64,000 nt of DNA, taken from assembly GCA_015501075.1 (NCBI GenBank), contig JADNYJ010000190.1, positions 1-64,000 of the forward strand. The letters are read 5' to 3'. This stretch comes from Gymnopilus junonius. Lineage: Eukaryota; Basidiomycota; Agaricomycetes; Agaricales; Galerinaceae. How positions within the stretch are numbered: position 1 is the stretch's first letter; the number at the start of each line of letters is the position of its first letter. Positions 34,307-45,359 of the stretch are shown here, one piece after another. The notes under the pieces were generated by a model that saw only the letters and a program-made list of their open reading frames with translations, had not been told where the DNA came from and did no database searches. The position numbers were made by a program, and so were the translations under genes.

Positions 34307-34861
34307 ATGCCAGCTGTTCGTGGAACCCAGGAAGAACCAGCAGACGCTATTCTTCCAATGATCGCAGACCCTTGGATGGCCCAAATCGTCTCTGGCGAGA
34401 AAACATACGAATTCCGGAAAAGTCGCATCCGACCTCCATCAAACGAATCTGGTTCTACCTCAACGCGCCTCAATCGTGTATAAAATACATATGCGAGATT
34501 GACCCTCTGCGCACTCCGGAATCCAGGAGACAACCTCTGGAGGAAGGTCCTTTGGGCAACAAAGAGTTTAATGAACGACACGAAGATTGGAAGGGATATG
34601 ACTATGCTTATAAAATTAGATCCGTATACGAGTTGCGTGCACCCGTTACTCTTAGTGTGATGCGGGACAGGTATGGGTTTAAAAGCGCGCCGAGGAGTAT
34701 TGTTTTCGTCAAGGATGACATGAAGCAAGATTTCCCTTTATACAAAGAGATTAAACACAGGTTGATGTCAATCAATTTCGCTTCTATTCTTCTTTTTATT
34801 TACACTTTCTTTTTACTCTAGAACTGAAAGTCTTGAATGTGACGAAGGTGATAATACTTGA
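34307..34861 (+). CDS. ASCH/PUA-like domain protein, one frame break
   Basis: It starts at ATG 34307 (MPAVRGTQEEPADAILPMIA). The stretch MAQIVSGEKTYEFRKSRIRP followed by IKRIWFYLNAPQSCIKYICE and IDPLRT has the ASCH-type order: helix, GEKTxExR turn, then two strands of the PUA-like barrel. ASCH/PUA-like domains bind RNA or nucleotides. The second half (KIRSVYELRAPVTLSVMRDR, KSAPRSIVFVKDD) is consistent with the last strands. One base is missing near 34432. An intron 34761-34821 leads to a short last exon ending at TGA 34859-34861; without it the frame runs into intron sequence. The role is unknown; no operon-like context exists. Confidence 0.55.
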
Positions 34862-35296
34862 ATGGCATATGAATTGTTATAAATTGAGTTTAGTATTACC
34901 GCTATCTGTCGAAGATCAGGAAGGCATAGAGCCCCATCCATCCATTCGAAGACCCTATCGCCTATTGGGCCTTGGCTCTCACTTATTGTCTGCAAATCGT
35001 TAGTGTGAACGGCCCTAATATTATATCCGTTATGTTTCTGCTTTGCGGGGTGTTCAAAGTACGTATTGGTATTCAAAGTCTTGCCGACGAGAATGGGAAA
35101 TAACGACTAGCATTTCGAATTCCTATACATGCAAGGTTTCTATTTCTAGATGGAAAGAACTGTAAAAAGTTTTTGTAAACCCAGTTCAAAAATGTACTGC
35201 AACATACAGATTATCGGCCTAAACCCCCCAGCCTCCCTCCCGCTCCGTTCTTACAGCGACAGCGACATTAAATAAATTTCTTCTTCCTCCTCCGAG
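34862..35296. other. Convergent 3' flanks, no gene seen
   Basis: Spacer between the ends of the plus-strand ASCH-like gene and the minus-strand membrane gene. Confidence 0.4.
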
Positions 35297-36055
35297 TTAT
35301 GATTTACCATCCAGGTTCGCATAGGCATTGCAATCGCGTTGACGAGAAACAGTCTGGCTTCTCCATACTGTCGGTCGGGGTTGGGATTCCAAGGATTTGG
35401 GACTAATCGTCGTCGTCATCGTCATCGTCGCAAAATAACCCAGCTCGCTAGGAGTCATGCCAAGCGCGAGGAATTGATGTAACATGAAAGAGCGGGTGAA
35501 TGGAAAGGTGATTATCCCAATTGGAATTGAGATCCAGTTTGAAAGTTCATCTATGCGGATTTCGAGGAAAGGGGATATTATTATTTTTGTCAGGCGAATG
35601 AACGAAAAAAAAAGCTGAGAGCACATTTCGAAGCCAACAATGCAATGAACGACAAACCACTCACATAGAGTAGCTATAAAGCGCCAAGCGAAAAAGTGAA
35701 GTTCGGGAATGGCGAGTAAGAGGAACCCAGGTAATCGTTTGATCGGACCAGATTGAAGGTAAGCAGGGATAATCAGGAGTAGCAGCCACAAAAAACCAGC
35801 TGCAGAGGCTAACATGATACTTGAGCTTGAGCTTGAGGTCCTTGTGGATAAAGGCACTTCGGATTCGTCGGACTCTGCGACTTGGAAGAGGGAGACGAGG
35901 AGGTCCAGGATCGTCGAATTTGCAGATTTAGACTCGTACGGATGGGCGTCCTCATCTGTGAATTTGCGGACGAGGAAGTATATGCTGCCCGGAGAGGTGT
36001 AGAAAAGGAAAAGGGTGATGAAATACCGGAATGCTTCTGCGGGCTTGGTAGGCAT
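35297..36055 (-). CDS. Unrecognised small membrane protein
   Basis: It starts at 36055 with MPTKPAEAFRYFITLFLFYT, giving a first hydrophobic segment, then an acidic Ser-rich loop and a second segment (IMLASAAGFLWLLLLIIPAY). A good intron with GTGAGT and ...CGCATAG lies inside the apparent open frame (about 35662-35552). Removing it joins ...WRFIATLY to ELSNWISIPIGIITFPFTRS, so the continuous open frame is partly intron. The C-terminus is basic and polar. The family is unknown. Two or three TM helices suggest an endomembrane protein. Confidence 0.5.
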   Translation of the reverse strand: MPTKPAEAFRYFITLFLFYTSPGSIYFLVRKFTDEDAHPYESKSANSTILDLLVSLFQVAESDESEVPLSTRTSSSSSSIMLASAAGFLWLLLLIIPAYLQSGPIKRLPGFLLLAIPELHFFAWRFIATLCEWFVVHCIVGFEMCSQLFFSFIRLTKIIISPFLEIRIDELSNWISIPIGIITFPFTRSFMLHQFLALGMTPSELGYFATMTMTTTISPKSLESQPRPTVWRSQTVSRQRDCNAYANLDGKS

Positions 36056-36449
36056 TATGGATGTCTGCAGGTCAGTTCACCTAACCCTAAGCAACGTATG
36101 GCTTGAAAAGGGTTTCCCATCTGGTGCGATACGTCTTTAATGCCAAAGCCAGAAGCCTGGGAGATCAGTGAGAACGTGATGAAGTACGTACAAGATACAT
36201 ACTCCCGTCAAGACGCAGAATGAAGCACAAGACACTATAAAATCGCCACGAAAAAAATAGAGCAGGATATCGCCAATTATCGACCTAACAAATCATTCTA
36301 TTTCAATTAGAAGCAGAAGGAAAAAAAAAAGCAATAACAACAGAATAAAAATCGATAACGTCAAAACGGGGATTTACAAATAAAAAATCATTCTCTTTCT
36401 TCCATGAATCAAACTGACAAACTGAAAAAGGCAAGGTATCCATCAAGAA
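36056..36449. other. Intergenic, no gene seen
   Basis: Between the 5' end of the small membrane gene and the 3' end of the cytochrome b5-like gene; A-rich, no coding signal. Confidence 0.4.
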
Positions 36450-37127
36450 TTACTCTGGAATAACAGGTCCGTCAGAGACCTTTCCGACAATGTTGTATCG
36501 TTTCCTGCACCAAATGAAATAAAACAAAAGGTGAGAAACAGATGAATGTGGCCCAAATATCCAATATCCATTCCACTCACGTAAAGAACGCATGCCAATC
36601 ATCCAGCACCTTTCGGTCTTTAGCGTCAAGGGTGCTGTAATCCGCCACCGCATCTCCGCCTTCAAACTTGACATTCCTAAGCCGCGAGACCCATCTTTCC
36701 CCGCAAAATGCTGTACGACCTTCCGGGCCCATAAACGTCCTTCTTGCTGCTCACATCAAATATAGTGCCTGTGATTGGACGGCAACACCGGTAACGATCA
36801 GTACCCGCAACGCGCAACTTAAACTCAGAGACGAGAGATCGGGCACCAACGCACCCTTGATAGCGACGAGGATGGGCTTCGAAGGGTCAGTACCGTCGTA
36901 CAGGTTCAGCTCTTCCGTCGTGTACCGGTCATCTTTGGGGGGAGCCAAGTCGTCTCTCGGGGCCTGCATGATGCTCTTCAAAGGTTTCTTTGGATCGATC
37001 TCTGCGGGCGCTGGTAGGGCGGTGAGCGAGTAAATGGGAGCCTTGAGGATAAGGAAGGGAAGCGGCGGTAGAGAAGATAAGAGGCGGGAAGGAGGAGGAT
37101 GACAATGTATTTCACGAGTGAGAGCAT
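36450..37127 (-). CDS. Cytochrome b5-like heme-binding protein (MAPR/DAP1 type), frame breaks
   Basis: Exons 37127-36855, 36768-36581 and 36504-36450. The N-terminus MLSLVKYIVILLLPASYLLY is a membrane anchor, as in Dap1/PGRMC proteins. Then come EELNLYDGTDPSKPILVAIK and, across intron 1, GTIFDVSSKKDVYGPGRSYS, the MAPR heme pocket with YGPGxxY. Next are MSSLKAE, DYSTLDAKDRKVLDDWHAFF and, across intron 2, KRYNIVGKVSDG. MAPR proteins bind heme through tyrosine and support cytochrome P450s of sterol synthesis in the ER. The splice phases agree. Single missing bases are inferred at about 37090 (after the anchor), 36702 (T run) and 36652 (GG). The family call is firm; the partner P450 is not known. 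Confidence 0.75.
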
Positions 37128-38116
37128 TCGGCAATCGCCGTTGGGGAGTGGTCACGGCTGTGGCTTCAAGGAGAGTGCTCGTTTTGGGAATATTTTTCCA
37201 CCTTTTTTCTTTCTGCGTGCCGGTCGGTGGGAAGGATGGCGAATGATGGCGACACCTGTTTTGCGTCGTACGCGTCGCTGTTGGAGGAGATAATGGGTAG
37301 AAGGTGAGCGGGCTTTGACTTTTATGAATCTCTTGACACTGATATAGGCACAGGGTGAGGCACGCCCACTCCAAAGTTCATGCTTGTATACTTTCTGTCA
37401 TTGAGTGAACTGCGACCTACGTGTTCCATGAACCACGTCAAGGAGCACCGCTGTGCGCAGCCCCATGACATGGGGAGATCAATCCACTGGAGTGAGCTTG
37501 CCTATTTTCCTCCTCTTCCACGTATGCTCAGTCGTGTCAACAGCGGACAATAGCGGTTGTGACCATCGACATGAGTCATCATGATCACCAGCATAATTGT
37601 GAACCGCGGCTCAATTCTGCTCCAACTCGAAAGGGCACCCCCGTCATCACGCCTATTTGCCGCCCTTTCACCATTCAGGCGTGAGGGAAGAAAAGAAAAG
37701 AAGAAGCTGTCATGGGTCGGTATTGTCATGGACCCACAAAACGACGTGTCGAAACCATATGGTCGTCAACGCACGGGTGAAGGTTACAATAAGAAAATAC
37801 AAATACCAAAGCGAGCCAAGGAAACGCAATGGTACGTTATTCTTTCCTTCTAGTTCCTTCTACAGTTGTCTAATAGCATTATGCATGCCACCCCTTATTT
37901 TCGCCATAGACCAAACCAGTTCGGTTATAGAATAGAATGGACAAAGGGCACAGGCCACCGCCCCCCAAAGGAACGCGTTTCTAGGGCTATATAAACCCCC
38001 CTGGACCGAGTCACGCTTCCTCAACGAATCACCCGCTCCGCAGTCTTCCCTCCTCCCTAGACTCTCTCTCTCTCACATCCATCTACGTCTTCGCTATCCA
38101 CTATTCTCATCCTACC
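37128..38116. other. Divergent intergenic region, no gene seen
   Basis: About 1 kb upstream of two divergent genes. It holds a pyrimidine-rich 5' leader (CTCTCTCTC near 38065) for the gene at 38117 and a TATA box at 37988. Confidence 0.5.
37988..37995 (+). promoter_or_regulatory. TATA box of the 38117 gene
   Basis: TATATAAA stands 122 bp before the ATG, followed by a CT-rich stretch as is common at highly expressed fungal promoters. Confidence 0.5.
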
Positions 38117-38911
38117 ATGTCTTCTTTCATCTGGGGCTCCCCCTCCGACTCGGACGATCAATTCTCATTACTTAACATCTCGTCGAACTTTTACGACGTA
38201 GATCGTCGACCATTCACCTTCATTGGCCTTAAATTCGAGGACCTGCCCCAACCCACCCAAGAATTCCTATCACACAACACCGAGCGCCTTCCTAGCACCG
38301 TCTCAAAGGGGGACCTCGACCACTACTTCCATAAGCTGCTAGCGTTCCGCCAGGAGCAGCAGCAGCGTCTCGAGCGCACATTGGAAGGAGTCCACAGGGC
38401 GATTGTCACTGCCATGCTCGCTGCCAGAGCGGACCCTACCAACCAGCACGTCCTTGACCGGCTGAGAGATGTTCTGGTTTCGGAATGGCGAAGCCACTTG
38501 GACGACTACGTCGATGAAATTAACGCCCTGATCTGGTTCGAGATGGAGATGAGGAAAGACACCCCACTCGCCATGTTGCCTCAACAACCCTTCCAAGAGC
38601 GGCAGGAGGACGTGCAGCGGATGGTGCAGTTCGCTATTCAGTGTCTGCAGAATGTCAATGAGAAGGTGAAGCGGGAGATTATGGGTGAGGTGGTGCTGCA
38701 GGAACAGGAGCAAGGGCAGGAGCAGGAGCAGGAGCGGCGTTTGCTGGAGCAGGGTCACCTCTCGGATGCCAGTTCGTCGTCTAGTAGTACTGAGGAGGAT
38801 CTGGAGGAGGATTTGTTTTCGGATGAGGACAATAATGTGGGCTCTGGCAGCGACGACTCGGAGTCGCAGTGGATTGACGTCGAGTCGACTTTCAAGAGGG
38901 TGGCATACTAA
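38117..38911 (+). CDS. Unrecognised 264-aa protein with coiled coil and acidic tail
   Basis: Single exon, intact. The N-terminus is Ser/Asp-rich (MSSFIWGSPSDSDDQFSLLN). The middle is helical with many Glu/Gln/Arg (RQEQQQRLERTLEGVHRAI; VQRMVQFAIQCLQNVNEKVK). Then comes a QEQEQGQEQEQE repeat and an acidic Ser-rich C-terminus (TEEDLEEDLFSDEDNNVGSG) ending STFKRVAY. No catalytic motif is visible. A clear TATA box and CT-rich leader suggest strong expression. I do not recognise the family. Confidence 0.7.
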   Translation: MSSFIWGSPSDSDDQFSLLNISSNFYDVDRRPFTFIGLKFEDLPQPTQEFLSHNTERLPSTVSKGDLDHYFHKLLAFRQEQQQRLERTLEGVHRAIVTAMLAARADPTNQHVLDRLRDVLVSEWRSHLDDYVDEINALIWFEMEMRKDTPLAMLPQQPFQERQEDVQRMVQFAIQCLQNVNEKVKREIMGEVVLQEQEQGQEQEQERRLLEQGHLSDASSSSSSTEEDLEEDLFSDEDNNVGSGSDDSESQWIDVESTFKRVAY

Positions 38912-39128
38912 ATTATTTTCAATCCTCATCTCTTCATAATTTGGCATAAAAACACATTTGTAACATCACATTCAAATTCCAATGCATTTCAATAGTAATC
39001 TAATCTTGAAAAAATGACCTCTTTAAATACGAAGATAATGACCTGGACACGTGTGATGGAAGTCAGGGACCAACTAATTTGTTTCCCTTTCTAAATCTAG
39101 TCCCTCTTCATGTCGTTATTCCTTCCCC

Positions 39129-41249
39129 ATGGCGTCCGATTCAGGTGCACAGGCTGGAAGTAGCGGCCAGACTGTCTTCTACCGTCTCGTCAACTCTCTC
39201 AGTGGGCGTACGACGCCGTCCTCACCATCGCCTGCGCCTGCGCCTCCACCGCCGCCGCCGACGGCGACAGAGGAGCAAACAATAATGCCTACTTCATCGC
39301 CTACGGAGCCTAGCACTCCTACGGTGTCTACGCCTGCTCTAGGTGGGCCCCTTCAGCGGGTATCCAGCGCCAGCTCTTCCCTCAAGAAAGCTAGGACGAA
39401 AATCGCAGATCGGCTCAAACAGCTGGGGAAAGAAATAGGAAAGCTGCGCAGGGGGAACAGCAAGTCCGCACCTGCCTCTCCTAGGGTTACCGTGGGTGAG
39501 GTGACCCCATCCACTGGAGCCGGTGCAGCTGAGAGATCGGGGCATGCCAAGCTCCTCAGTATGGTGGTCGAACAGGACGAGCCTGAGGGCACTGTCCGCG
39601 TCAACGCAACGACAACGGCAACCCCAGTGATCCTCCATCGGCAATGACTCTTGCGAAACGCATTAAATCCCTCATTGATGCGCTCCCTTTTCCTACGTCC
39701 CAGAAACGCGATATCCCTGTCCCGAAGAACCCTAGTCCTCGGAGCAGGATAGTCATGGCCACCCTATCTTTCCTCCGAATACTACCCCCGTCCAGGACAG
39801 CGACCTCATTTCCCTCTCTCCAGCCCGACTATTATGAACGGGTCGACGCTCAGAGGCCGGCCGAGTATTTGGAGTATCTTGGAAGTTCTCGGGGTTCCTC
39901 CGCATGGACTACCGTCCTCCGCTGATAGAGAAGAAAACGCTGAAAGAGCCGCCAGTAGTTTCGAGCAGCCTGGTCCCGGCACCCCTATTGCAACCCCCAT
40001 CCCATCCTCTCGGACGATAGTAGCGTTCTGCTGTATTCCCCCTTATCCCTGGTGCGGAGGATCTTGTGGAGATCGGCGAGCAGGTTCCTGTTATTGTGAA
40101 TGAAGTTTCGGCACCTACGTCCTGGACGTCCATTTGGCCGCTTTCTTTATGGTACGGCAACGCGTCGGAGGTTAATCCTCCTTCGCCAGAAACAGTCCTT
40201 ACGGATGCGAGGACGAGGACGAGTCTAGATGGCCATGGACGAGTTGGGAAAACTCAAACAGTCCAGGCTTGGGTTCCTTCGACGACTAAATTATCTGTCC
40301 AGGCATTATGGTGGGGCTATCGTCTGTGCGTTCACTCTTAACTTGCACTTAAATTTCATTTGCTTGTGTATTGAAGAAAACCTATTTCCTAGTTACCTTC
40401 CTCCTCCTGTTCTGGCTATTCTAGGCGATCAGACGTTGGAAGCTACGAAACGCGCTGCGATGATCACGACTGCTCTGACGTGGTTCTTCAACAACCTGCC
40501 TGTCACGTCCCTGCCTGCACCCCTTCAGCCGGCTGCGTTGCTCCTCCAGCGTCTGGCTCCGTATCTTGGGTACATCGGAACCTTCATTTCCTGGAGCTGG
40601 AGTACTATCAAGAGTTATGATGTCGGTACGTCTCTGTTCTCTCTCTCTCTCTCTTTCTCCTTTATTTTATTTTATTTTATTAATAATAATAAAACTAACC
40701 TAATCTGCGTTATACTTAGGTTACGGTGTTATTCTATCAGCAACATGGCTGCTCCCTGTAGCGCTAATCCCAAGCAGCTGGAAACAAAACGATTTCCCTA
40801 CATCACCAAGCCAAAACACCCCTTCCCCTCTTCCTCCCACCCAGACACCCTCTAGCCCACCCACCTCTCTTCCAACCAGCCCTTCATCCGCATCCGCATC
40901 CACAACGGCGACGGCGACACCTACTAGCCTCTCATCTGTACTCACATCTACTCCAAGTCCCAGCTCCCCCTTCGCAGTGACACCGCGTCGCGTTACGGCC
41001 CAAGTCCCAGTTGCGCCTACGCCTATGGAGGAAACTATCCCGCCTGTGCCTCCTGTACCTGGTACTCCTGGAGTTCCTCCCGACTCGCCATTGGGAGAAC
41101 AGTTACTGCATGGGCCGTTGATTTCTCCTGCGCCTCTTCCCGAGCCTGAGGATGGGGAGGATGAGAGCGCACCCAGGGTGGAGGGGAAAAAGAAGAGAGG
41201 GGTGAAGAGTAGGACGAAGGCGTTGTTCATGCGGAGTCCGAAAGTCTGA
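39129..41249 (+). CDS. Unrecognised Pro/Ser-rich protein with membrane helix, several frame breaks
   Basis: It starts at MASDSGAQAGSSGQTVFYRL with a Pro/Ser/Thr-rich region. A basic helix follows (LKKARTKIADRLKQLGKEIG), then MTLAKRIKSLIDALPF, EIGEQVPVIVNEVSAPTSWT, LRRLNYLSRHYGGAIVCAFT, and a hydrophobic part (MITTALTWFFNNLPVTSLPA; LAPYLGYIGTFISW). An intron at about 40626-40720 joins IKSYDVG to YGVILSATWLLPVALIPSSW. The C-terminal 160 residues are again Pro/Ser-rich and basic (KKKRGVKSRTKALFMRSPKV). The frame changes at about 39640, 39770, 39920, 40045 and 40230. A central hydrophobic domain between disordered arms suggests a membrane-associated scaffold, but the family is not recognised. Confidence 0.5.
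40636..40692. repeat. Microsatellites inside an intron
   Basis: A (TC)n run followed by (TTTTA)n and (TAA)n within the intron of the Pro/Ser-rich gene. Confidence 0.7.
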
Positions 41250-41661
41250 AGAAGTCGTTTTTTTCCTTCTCTTTCGTCGGTCGTATTGGGGGGTTTTATT
41301 TTGGTTGATATTCTCATACCCATTTATTTTTCGTTTTCGCTTTCATTGTTTTTTATTATCTTGGGATCTTTTTTTCGGAAGGTTCTTCGGACAAGTGCTA
41401 TTCTAGTTACAATTGCGGATCTGTCATCACGATATTTGTTCACGAATTTACGAGCTCATGACTATTTCATAGGAATTATTTATAATGACGTTTCTATCTC
41501 AGGTTAGACTACAGCGTCACACCGGCTGGTACACTAACACATTTTATATATTCAAGCAACTGTTGTGAATGGAAATTTTTGACGTGGTTCTAAAGACGGG
41601 TGTATCGCGTACGCGAGTGAGTGATCATTTAAGAGAATTCGAGCATGAGCTTACTCCTTTG
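41250..41661. other. Convergent 3' flanks, no gene seen
   Basis: T-rich 3' region of the plus-strand gene and 3' flank of the next minus-strand gene. Confidence 0.4.
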
Positions 41662-42171
41662 CTAATCCTCCAGTGCCCTGAAGAGGCCAGAATGCGCATT
41701 CTTCGAAATAAACTCCAAAAGATCCAGTAAAGCGTCTTCGTTCTTCCAGCCTCCTTCAACTTGCAGCTCGCCCCTTGTCTCCCTCCTCAACTTGACCGCA
41801 GCGGGAATAACATATTCGGCTTTATGATTCGCGCCCATGATCAACAGTGATTTCTCTGCTTGTCTTGGATCGTTCAGCGCTTCCATTTCTTTAGCGTTCT
41901 CTGTGTATTCAGGGAACGATCCACCTCTGGCTTTTTCTTCTTCTTCCTTCCACCGCTTTCTGTCGAGCACCCACATGACTTCTTTCACGTCGGCGAGGCT
42001 TTCCGTCGCCTCCGAAATTTTGTCGTCGGCGGCGGCGTCTTCTATGGCTTCGAGGTGGGATTGGTAGTCGAGGAGGATGAGGCGACCAAGTTGAATGAGA
42101 CTATCTAATGGATAACGCAGGGTGCCCGTCAGAGGCGCTGCAAGCGCAAGTCGTTCTACGGCAGAAGCCAT
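41662..42171 (-). CDS. Unrecognised 169-aa soluble protein
   Basis: The ATG at 42171 gives MASAVERLALAAPLTGTLRY. The protein is mostly helical and charged: IQLGRLILLDYQSHLEAIED, ADVKEVMWVLDRKRWKEEEE, KSLLIMGANHKAEYVIPAAV, NEDALLDLLEFISKNAHSGL. An upstream in-frame ATG exists but adds a Tyr/Ile-rich piece from an AT repeat, so the 42171 start is preferred. Single exon and intact. No motif is recognised. An (AT)n run lies at about 42228-42241, just upstream. Confidence 0.6.
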   Translation of the reverse strand: MASAVERLALAAPLTGTLRYPLDSLIQLGRLILLDYQSHLEAIEDAAADDKISEATESLADVKEVMWVLDRKRWKEEEEKARGGSFPEYTENAKEMEALNDPRQAEKSLLIMGANHKAEYVIPAAVKLRRETRGELQVEGGWKNEDALLDLLEFISKNAHSGLFRALED

Positions 42172-42439
42172 TACTTGCTTTGTGGGCACTTGTGCAGCAT
42201 TTATGTATAAGTACTGACACGAAATCCGATATATATATATATTTCTTTTGTCTGATAACATCCGGTCATCATACTGAGGTTGATAACCGATGATGGAAGA
42301 TCAAACGTGGCCCCAGCGCCCACTCGATAGCCTAAATTTAAAATTAAACAGAGTAGACTAAATCGAATTGCATTGGCTAAAATTCATAGCGTGTCCCCAT
42401 TACCCCTTCTTCTATCCCTTTGATTTCTGAGATCAAAGG
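42172..42439. other. Intergenic, no gene seen
   Basis: Holds the promoter side of the 41.7-42.2 kb gene and the end of a dead monooxygenase fragment. Confidence 0.4.
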
Positions 42440-42945
42440 TCATGTCAACTAACTTCATGTAAGGAAAAAACAAGAGCTCATGGAGGGCCAGGTGTGATGA
42501 ATGGAAACGACAGAAAGCTAAACTGCCTAAAGAGTACAAGCATAGCATTCAGAAAACATATAAATGCAGTCGATTGTCTCTATTAATACACATACCCAAC
42601 ATCATCCATAATCCAGGAACTCCTAGGTCTTTGCATACGCCATTTATTTCGCCCTCATCGTCAAGACCCCATATTGGCTTGCATTTATTGGCCACTTCAT
42701 CTCCACATATGCTGCGAATGTGTCCAATAGTATTATCAAAACTGTAAATGCCACATATTTAATGTGATATTTCAACTATTTTTATTAGCACGCTGAAAGA
42801 AGATAGATACTCACCCAGTGGTAAAGATGACCACGTCCACAGGTAATTCTGTTCCATTCTCGAATACAATCCCGGTCTCTGTGAAATGGGAGATAGAGCT
42901 ATCGGACTTGAGTTTAATTTTACCCTCTGCAACTTGAGTAGAGGA
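42440..42945 (-). pseudogene. Flavin monooxygenase C-terminal fragment
   Basis: It matches the C-terminal third of the intact FMO at 46.3-48.8 kb: KIKLKSDSSISHFTETGIVF and ENGTELPVDVVIFTTG against ENGTELPADVVVFATG; then, after an intron position, NTIGHIRSICGDEVANKCKP and IWGLDDEGEINGVCKDLGVP; then a short FCRFHSSHLAL exon. The N-terminal FAD- and NADPH-binding parts are missing here. The fragment has substitutions at conserved places (GAWRDLG has become GVCKDLG). It may be the tail of the same dead copy whose head is at 45.4-45.9 kb. Confidence 0.7.
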
Positions 42946-43270
42946 GCACGGCCATCATTGAGTGCATGTTCCTCAAAGACAAATTGAAACGGTTCTGCAT
43001 CCCAGAGGCCGTTGTTGGAAGTGGAGCTTACTGTAATATTGACCATATACTAAGAAAGCGGGAATGAAGCCGGTGGGACCCACTTGTGCAAACGTGCCAC
43101 TCGACAATGTCTCACAGTATGTACTCTGCAAGCTGAAGGATGGCATTATCGACTACAATTTTCTGTTGAACAATTTCTTCTGTTGCAGACTGTTTTGATT
43201 TTATTTCAAGGGTAAGAAGAGGGCTGTTTATACAAGGGGTCCCTACTTGCCGTGGAAGGGGTTTAGTGAT

Positions 43271-43906
43271 TAGGGCTGTCCACTGATGCCGTGATTACGG
43301 TTGATGGCTGCCGACATTCGGCTACTGTCACTGTTCCATGAGCCTCGATGGAACTCTCATGTCGGTACGGCTATGGTATGGTAAACCAACCACGATGGCC
43401 GTAGAAACACAGCCACTACGGCCGTAATTGGCACTGCGACAGTGAGTAAACTTAGGTGCAAATTTTCACTGATAAATATTGATTTCATCACCACCATTTG
43501 CTGATCAACTATTCGCACATGATTTGGTGGCAAACCATCTGCAAAAGTTGCAAAATTCCCATATCACGGAAGTAATGGCCTCGTCAATCTTACATCATTT
43601 GACGAATGACTTTCACAATGAGCCGTTTTGGCATTGTTATTAGTGCCTATTCGAGGCTGAATATTTTCAAAATAGATAAATAGTAGGGCAGTAGTGAGTC
43701 CTCCTTGAATTAGATCACTAAAACTTACTAACCGATAACATGGAGGAAGTCCTAGACACTGTACGGCGTAAACGGCCGTTTTCTTACCGTGCCGTACCGT
43801 CGAGCATTAGAAAAACTGACTTACGGTACGGTGACGGCTGCTCCGTCGCCGTAGGGTACCCGTAACCTTACGGCCGTACGCCGTTACTGCGCGGCAGACA
43901 CCCCTA
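43271..43906. mobile_element. 636-bp hAT-type MITE with 8-bp target duplication
   Basis: The element begins TAGGGCTGTC and ends GACACCCCTA, imperfect inverted ends of hAT type. It is flanked by identical TTAGTGAT at 43263-43270 and 43907-43914. The interior is full of short palindromic words (ACGGCCGTA, GTACGGTACGG) and has no coding capacity. It lies within the decayed FMO locus. Confidence 0.88.
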
Positions 43907-43914
43907 TTAGTGAT

Positions 43915-44707
43915 AAAGAAGTCGATAAATTTCATGTCCTGTTCTCGTGGAGCTAATGGGATACGCTGAGCACAGATGAAACGAGAAAGAGGTCCCTCTA
44001 CTCACTTCCACGTGCGGCATGGAGTTCCCCAAGAGAACTAATAGACACGTTCTGTCCATGAGGCGCAGCCCCGACCACCACCCCTGGGTACTGTGGATTC
44101 GTCTGTTCGGTGTCAGATTTGGGGAACTTTCTAGTGGAACAAGGACTTGACCTGGAACCGTTGTGAAACGGGAAAGGTCTCGTTGAGAACTGCATCAAAG
44201 TAGCCATAAAGGTTGTGCTCGTGCCGCACCCCTTCGTTCACGATGTGACAGTGAGATCAGGTCACACCGTCGAGTAGATTAGATAGCTTAGGTCACATCA
44301 GCACGTGCATGTTCATGTCCGTATGTAGATGCCAGCGAGCGCGTAGCTGAATCGATTCTTCTTGCCTTTCGCCATCGCCTGCGACGCTATCCGCACGGCC
44401 TGCTCGACGCGTCTCCGAGCTCCAGCTTCCCAGGTCCGAGGCAGAACAGCCTGCCCCAACGATACGGAATAGGTTCCTGTGTATGGCAGGAGGGAGCGAA
44501 GCGTAAAGCTGTGCAGTAGTTGGGATAGGAACCGCACCAAGAGGGTTGAGCATAGCAGGGGGGTTGACCGTAGCATTCTGGTGAATAAAAACAGGCCTGG
44601 TTTCAGCAAGGGATAAGTCTCATCGACCGATAATATTGTTGACCAACTCTTCGGCCATGGGATGGTTGTGACATCTTGTGATACCACTTTTTTTGTTCTG
44701 AACCACC
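43915..44707. other. Unresolved stretch with possible gene remnants
   Basis: Minus-strand open pieces occur at 44207-43998 (starting MATLMQFSTRPFPFHNGSRS) and 44560-44293 (with RRRVEQAVRIASQAMAKGKK and MLNPLGAVPIPTTAQLYASL in two frames). They have protein-like composition but no recognised relative, and they lie between the two FMO fragments. They may be debris of a gene that landed in the dead FMO. Confidence 0.25.
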
Positions 44708-45214
44708 ATGGCCGCGCATCTCAACCCCGACTCTCCGTGGTATCGACCCCCTCCAGACGTCTCTAAAGGTATACCTCGCCTAAGAGGCACGATCAACGCC
44801 GGTCTCCTGGTTTCCAATGAAGAAGGGCGCCGCTGGTTCAAACAGAAATACGGAATTGAACTCGCTGATCACCACCGGCAGGACATGAACGTTCCTCTAC
44901 GTCTCAGCAACATCCTTCGTGATGAAGGAATGGCTTTGGGTTGTATTTTCGCTCCACGGCGATCAGACCCCTTTGTGAGCGACTTTTTAGTCATTACCCA
45001 GTGCCTCTCTGGTTGCTGGAGGAACGATGGCCCCGACAATTACGAAGAAGTCTTAATGGAAGACGTGAAGCCCATGGAGACTGCGCATGAGGAACGGATA
45101 AAAATGTGGCTGGAAAAGGAGCTCGGTAAGTGGCAATCTCTTAGCACGTTTGGTTTGGTCCAAAAGTCGCCTCTAGGTATCAAGACGTCTGGATTCAAGG
45201 GCTATTTTGAGTGA
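44708..45214 (+). CDS. Unrecognised 168-aa protein
   Basis: Single intact exon: MAAHLNPDSPWYRPPPDVSK ... RTINAGLLVSNEEGRR-like region, FKQKYGIELADHHRQDMNVP, LRLSNILRDEGMALGCIFAP, and a helical end (HEERIKMWLEKELGKWQSLS). It is soluble, with no signal peptide or metal motif. The start ATG is supported by ACCACCATGG context. It is convergent with the FMO N-terminal fragment. The function is unknown. Confidence 0.55.
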   Translation: MAAHLNPDSPWYRPPPDVSKGIPRLRGTINAGLLVSNEEGRRWFKQKYGIELADHHRQDMNVPLRLSNILRDEGMALGCIFAPRRSDPFVSDFLVITQCLSGCWRNDGPDNYEEVLMEDVKPMETAHEERIKMWLEKELGKWQSLSTFGLVQKSPLGIKTSGFKGYFE

Positions 45215-45359
45215 GCAGAGCTGCCATTCCCAGTGTTTACAAGGTTCGAAGAAATCGACGGAAACTTAGGATATTAGCTAGTTCTCGTCGATTCATGGAG
45301 GTAGATGCCATCATCAGGGTTTTGACATTATAATTCCAGTGTAATCCACAGACCCCATA

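Noticed and set aside
38339..38947. A 202-codon minus-strand frame rich in Leu
   Set aside because: It is the antisense of the intact plus-strand coiled-coil gene at 38117-38911; the Leu runs mirror Gln/Glu codons.
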